From assembly GCA_023447015.1 (NCBI GenBank), contig JAEXPG010000059.1, positions 1 to 34,808 of the forward strand: a DNA stretch of 34,808 bases, in the 5' to 3' direction. This document shows, in pieces, positions 31,234 through 34,808 of this stretch. Positions within the stretch are counted from its first letter, which is position 1; each line of letters begins with the position of its first letter. This DNA comes from Verrucomicrobiota bacterium. GTDB taxonomy: Bacteria > Verrucomicrobiota > Verrucomicrobiia > Opitutales > Opitutaceae. The position numbers and the translations under genes were made by a program. The notes beneath the pieces are model-generated. The model was not told the DNA's origin. It did no database searches and saw only the letters and a list, made by a program, of their open reading frames with translations.

Positions 31234-32316
31234 ATGCATACCCAGATTTTCAACGAGTTGCTCAAGCTCGGCGTCGAGACCGGAGCGAGCGATTGCATCA
31301 TCAAGACCAACAAGGTCGGCTTCCTCCGCATCAGCGGGCGCCTCAAGCCCGTGGATATGGAACCGATCCCGCGGCACATCATCCAGGCCTTCGTCGACGA
31401 GTACGTGCCGTTCGTCTTCAAGCCGCAGTGGGACACCGATGGCCAGATCGACTTCGCCTACACGGCCGAGAACATCGGGCGCTTCCGCGTCAACGCCTTC
31501 CAGCAGCGCGGCTCGATCTCGGTGGTCTTCCGTCACATCAAGAGCCACATCCCGACCTTCGCGGATCTCAACCTCCAGCCCGACCGACTGGTCAAGCTGG
31601 CGCAGGTCAAGGACGGCCTGGTCCTGGTCTGCGGGCCCACCGGCTCGGGCAAGAGCTCGACGATGGCGTCGATGCTCAACTGGATTAACCAGAACCTCGA
31701 GCGGCACATCGTCACGATGGAGGACCCGATCGAGTTCACGTTCCAGGACGGCAAGTCGATCTTCAACCAGCGCGAGATCGGCATCGACACCCCGAGCTTC
31801 TCGTTGGCTGTGCGCTCGGTGCTCCGCCAGAACCCCGACATCATCCTGATCGGTGAGATGCGCGACGCCGTCTCGCTCGAGACGGCGCTCTCCGCGGCCG
31901 AGACCGGTCACTTGGTCATCACCACGCTCCACTCGGCCAACGTCCAGCAGTCGCTGAACCGTATCTTCGAATTCTTCCCGCACGAGGCCCACGAGCAGAT
32001 CCGCCGCCAGCTCTCCGCGGTCGTGAAGGGCGTCGTCTGCCAGAAGCTCGTGCCGGCCCTCGAAGGCGGTGGCCGCTACGCCGCGCAGGAGGTGCTCATG
32101 GTCGATTCGACCGCCCGCAACCTGATCCTCGAGGGACATTTCGACAAGGTGCAGGCCCTTCTCGAGGCCACGACCGAATCGAACTCGATCTCCTTCAACA
32201 AGGACCTCTACCGCCTCATCAAAGAGGGCAAGATCGCCAAGAGCGACGGTCTCCGCGTCTCGCCGAATCCACAGGCGCTGGAGATGAACCTCAAGGGCAT
32301 CTTCATCCGGACCTGA
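31234..32316 (+). CDS. PilT/PilU-type pilus retraction ATPase
   Basis: This 360-aa hexameric retraction ATPase has an N-terminal PAS-like domain (~1-100), Walker A GPTGSGKS at 134-141, Asp box TMEDPIEF, Walker B IILIGEMRD near 203-211, and His box GHLVITTLHSAN. It lacks the four-cysteine zinc motif of the GspE/PilB class, which separates it from the ATPase at the window start. The C-terminal retraction motif reads TARNLILEGHFDKV where PilT has AIRNLIRE, so it is closer to a PilT2/PilU-like variant. It lies far from the secretion operon in this window. Its presence hints that retractile type IV pili exist in this organism. ATG 31234 is the first start. Confidence 0.9.
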   Translation: MHTQIFNELLKLGVETGASDCIIKTNKVGFLRISGRLKPVDMEPIPRHIIQAFVDEYVPFVFKPQWDTDGQIDFAYTAENIGRFRVNAFQQRGSISVVFRHIKSHIPTFADLNLQPDRLVKLAQVKDGLVLVCGPTGSGKSSTMASMLNWINQNLERHIVTMEDPIEFTFQDGKSIFNQREIGIDTPSFSLAVRSVLRQNPDIILIGEMRDAVSLETALSAAETGHLVITTLHSANVQQSLNRIFEFFPHEAHEQIRRQLSAVVKGVVCQKLVPALEGGGRYAAQEVLMVDSTARNLILEGHFDKVQALLEATTESNSISFNKDLYRLIKEGKIAKSDGLRVSPNPQALEMNLKGIFIRT

Positions 32317-32762
32317 CGGCCGGTTGGTCGCGATGCCGCGAGCGCTTCGGTTCTGGACGATCGGTTCTGCTGGGATCGTTGCGCTCGTCCCCGCCTTCGC
32401 CATCTGCACGCACCGCGTTTGAGGGCTGTAGCCATTCCGCGCAGATCCGCGTCGCGGAGCGGGGAGGGGACGCGATCCGATTCCTGACCGCCGCGCGGAC
32501 GACTATCAGCGGTGGTATGGCCTTGGTTTCACCTTCTGGGTTCTGGTGGGAGTTCACCGCGCAGGGTTTGGCCTCGTCGCGGGAGTGCTTTGATCGGTCC
32601 GGCGAAATCGAGCCACGACCACGCAGACCAAGACTCCACAATAGGTGGACTTCCCCGGCTCGCCCGTCGCGTTTCCCGTCAGCCGCGACCGCAAGCCGAA
32701 TTGCACCCCGAACTTCGGACTTGGTTTTTGGGCTCCCGGCCCTTTCCTCAGCCCTTTCTCAC
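32317..32762. other. 446-bp intergenic region between pilT-like gene and fabD
   Basis: No gene, RNA or clear terminator is recognised. The plus-strand frame of fabD stays open through most of it, but its composition is not protein-like and no start has support. CTCCGC-GT-CGCGGAG-like and other short repeats occur, as expected in GC-rich DNA. The fabD promoter must lie here. Confidence 0.6.
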
Positions 32763-33671
32763 ATGTCACTCGCCCTCATTTTCTCCGGTCAAGGAGCCCA
32801 GAAGGTCGGCATGGGCAAAAGCCTCGCCGACAATTCCGCCACCGCCGCGCGGATCTACGCCCGCGCCAACGAGGTGCTGGGCTGGGACCTGGCCAAGATG
32901 TGCTTTGAAGGCCCGGACGAGCTGCTCGTCCCGACCCGCGTGTGCCAGCCGGCGCTCTTCGTCCCCGGCTACACGCTCTATTCGCTCCTTCAGGAGCAGG
33001 GGCGCCTCGGCGACCTCACGACCGCCATGGGCCTGAGTTTGGGCGAGGTCACCGCGCTCACGGTGGCCGGCGTGTTCGATTTCGACACCGGTCTGCGGGT
33101 GGTCGCCGAGCGCGGCCGCCTCATGCAGGTCGCCTGCGAAGCCACCCGCGGCGGCATGGCCTCGATCATCGGCGAGGACCTCGCCAAGATCACCGACCTC
33201 TGCCACGAGTTCGACATCGAGGTCGCCAACCTCAATTGCCCCGGCCAGGTCGTCGTTTCCGGCGAGAAGACCAAGGTCGACGCCTGCGTGACCGCCGCCA
33301 AGGAGCGCGGCATGAAGAAGGTCATTCCTCTCAACGTCGCCGGCGCCTACCACAGCCGCCTGATGGAGCCGGCCCGCGCCGAGTTCGCCAAGTTCCTCCA
33401 GACCGTCCAGTTCAACGCCCCGAAGCTGAAGGTGCTCACGAACGTCACCGGCAAGCAGGTCACGTCGCCCGACGAGATCCGCGAGATGCTGATCCGTCAG
33501 GTCGTGTCCTCCGTGCGTTGGGAGGATTGCATGCGCGAGGCCGCCGTGCTCGGCGCCACCGAGTTCTGGGAGTGCGGCCCGGGGGCCGTGCTCGCCGGCC
33601 TCGCCCGCCGCATCAACAAGGAGTGGCCCGCCAAGACCTTCAACGAGTTCGCCGATCTCTCCGCGGCCTGA
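32763..33671 (+). CDS. fabD: Malonyl-CoA:ACP transacylase (FabD)
   Basis: This 302-aa cytoplasmic enzyme transfers malonyl from CoA to acyl carrier protein for fatty acid synthesis. The N terminus has FSGQGAQKVGMG. The nucleophile is Ser92 in GLSLGE, with Leu in place of the His of the common GHSLGE; Arg117 (AERGRL) and His197 (GAYHSRL) complete the site. The GLSLGE form is known in plant-type enzymes. The next gene, lepA, begins 22 nt later on the same strand. ATG 32763 is chosen because family similarity begins there; the frame is open further upstream without similarity. No other fab gene is in the window. Confidence 0.95.
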   Translation: MSLALIFSGQGAQKVGMGKSLADNSATAARIYARANEVLGWDLAKMCFEGPDELLVPTRVCQPALFVPGYTLYSLLQEQGRLGDLTTAMGLSLGEVTALTVAGVFDFDTGLRVVAERGRLMQVACEATRGGMASIIGEDLAKITDLCHEFDIEVANLNCPGQVVVSGEKTKVDACVTAAKERGMKKVIPLNVAGAYHSRLMEPARAEFAKFLQTVQFNAPKLKVLTNVTGKQVTSPDEIREMLIRQVVSSVRWEDCMREAAVLGATEFWECGPGAVLAGLARRINKEWPAKTFNEFADLSAA

Positions 33672-33693
33672 CGCCCGGCCGACACCGCCCAGC

Positions 33694-34808
33694 ATGGACG
33701 TCTCCCTCAAGCGCAACTTCTGCATCATCGCCCACGTCGACCACGGCAAGACGACGCTGTCCGACCGGCTGCTCGAGTACACCAGCACCGTTTCCAAACG
33801 CGTGCTGCAGGCCCAGCATCTCGACTCGATGGACCTCGAGCGCGAGCGCGGCATCACCATCAAGTCGCATCCGGTCACGATGCAGTACACGGCCAAGGAT
33901 GGTAAGACCTACCAGCTCGGCCTGATGGACACCCCCGGCCATGTGGACTTCAACTACGAGGTCTCGCGCTCGCTCGCCGCGTGCGAGGGCGCCGCGCTCC
34001 TGATCGACGCCTCCCAAGGCGTCGAGGCGCAGACCGTCGCCAACGCCCATCTCGCCTTCGGCCAGAACCTCAAGGTCGTGCCGGTCATCAACAAGATCGA
34101 CCTGCCCAGCGCCAACCTCGAGCTCTGCCTGCGCCAGATGGAGGACATCCTCACCATCTCGCACGACGAGGCCATCCTCGCCCGCGGCAAGTCCGGCATC
34201 GGCATCGTGGACATCCTCGAGGCCGTCGTCGCACGCGTGCCGCCACCGCGTTGGACCGAGTACCCGGCCGCCCGCATCCTGGTGTTTGACTCGATGTACG
34301 ACACCTACCGCGGTGTGATCGCCTACGTCCGCGTGTTCTCCGGCTCGATCAAGGCCGGCGATTTAGCCCTCCTGATGTCGAACAACATCAAGTTTGAGGT
34401 GAAGGAAGTCGGCACGTTCAACCCGAAGATGGAGGTCACTGACATCCTTGAGGCGGGCGACGTGGGCTATGTCGTCTGCAACATCAAGGCCGTCGCCGAC
34501 ATCCGCACGGGCGACACCATCACGTTGGCCAACAAGCCGGCCACCGAGATGCTCCCGGGCTACAAGGAAGTCCGCCCGATGGTGTTCAGCGGCATCTATC
34601 CGATCGACACCTCGGACTTCGAGAAGCTCCGCACCGCGCTGGGCAAGCTCCAGCTCAACGACTCCGCCTTCCAGTACCAGGCCGAGAGCTCCGTCGCGCT
34701 CGGCTTCGGCTTCCGTTGCGGCTTCCTCGGGCTGCTCCACATGGAGATCGTCATCGAGCGCATCCGCCGCGAGTACGATGTCGACATCATCTCCACGTAC
34801 CCGAGCGT
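33694..34808 (+). CDS. lepA: Translation elongation factor 4 (LepA), 3' partial
   Basis: The first 371 residues of a ~600-aa ribosomal GTPase are visible; the frame runs off the window end. G1 AHVDHGKTT at residues ~13-21, G2 in RERGITIKS, G3 DTPGHVDF and G4 NKID are all in place. A second domain (~190-290) and the EF-G-like domain III (~295 on) follow. The sequence MDLERERGITIK and LGFGFRCGFLGLLHMEI are typical of LepA, not EF-G. LepA helps ribosome assembly or translocation control. The 22-nt gap from fabD suggests co-transcription. No Shine-Dalgarno is clear at ATG 33694. Confidence 0.95.
   Translation, partial: MDVSLKRNFCIIAHVDHGKTTLSDRLLEYTSTVSKRVLQAQHLDSMDLERERGITIKSHPVTMQYTAKDGKTYQLGLMDTPGHVDFNYEVSRSLAACEGAALLIDASQGVEAQTVANAHLAFGQNLKVVPVINKIDLPSANLELCLRQMEDILTISHDEAILARGKSGIGIVDILEAVVARVPPPRWTEYPAARILVFDSMYDTYRGVIAYVRVFSGSIKAGDLALLMSNNIKFEVKEVGTFNPKMEVTDILEAGDVGYVVCNIKAVADIRTGDTITLANKPATEMLPGYKEVRPMVFSGIYPIDTSDFEKLRTALGKLQLNDSAFQYQAESSVALGFGFRCGFLGLLHMEIVIERIRREYDVDIISTYPS

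Overview
The window is about 34.8 kb of GC-rich bacterial chromosome with densely packed genes. It most resembles Verrucomicrobiota, probably an Opitutaceae-like bacterium. That placement is an inference from gene content: a MshEN-type secretion ATPase operon, a TonB receptor and LacI polysaccharide locus, a FabD with GLSLGE instead of GHSLGE, and many starts without a clear Shine-Dalgarno. No rRNA or other phylogenetic marker was compared. I see no mobile element, phage gene, CRISPR array or plasmid feature.

Region 1 (1-9436, + strand) is one overlapping operon for a type II secretion / type IV pilus-like machine. It encodes an assembly ATPase (5' end outside the window), an inner-membrane platform protein, one pseudopilin, a PilM/PilN- or GspL-like protein, a PilO/GspM-like protein, a PilP/GspC-like protein and a secretin. 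The last four follow the pilM-N-O-P-Q order. The operon ends with a REC-GGDEF-HD-GYP protein whose start overlaps the secretin stop, which physically ties cyclic-di-GMP turnover to this machine.

Region 2 (9437-16246) starts with a 636-bp gap. The gap holds a cluster of stem-loops ending in a terminator oriented to the minus strand, a candidate structured RNA. After it come an NtrC-type sigma-54 activator, a VanY-like M15 peptidase, a multi-pass membrane protein, a coiled-coil membrane protein divergent from a 97-aa protein, an OmpA/Pal lipoprotein, a LuxR-type response regulator and tRNA-Lys(UUU).

Region 3 (16488-27122) is a plant-polysaccharide locus: a LacI regulator divergent from a TonB-dependent receptor, then an MFS sugar transporter, a 1224-aa GH43 protein fused to a second large domain, and a convergent GH28 pectinase-like enzyme. 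Three related 12-bp sites lie upstream of lacI/receptor, of the transporter and of GH28. Two of them share 17 identical bases. They probably define the LacI regulon, with uptake and hydrolysis of pectin- or arabinan-type glycans switched on together.

Region 4 (27123-34808) is mostly housekeeping: an ECF sigma factor and its putative anti-sigma partner, the minus-strand operon dapA-dapB-ruvA (lysine/DAP synthesis and Holliday junction repair), a PilT-type retraction ATPase, fabD, and the first part of lepA, which runs off the end. The sigma operon terminator lies partly inside the 3' end of ruvA.
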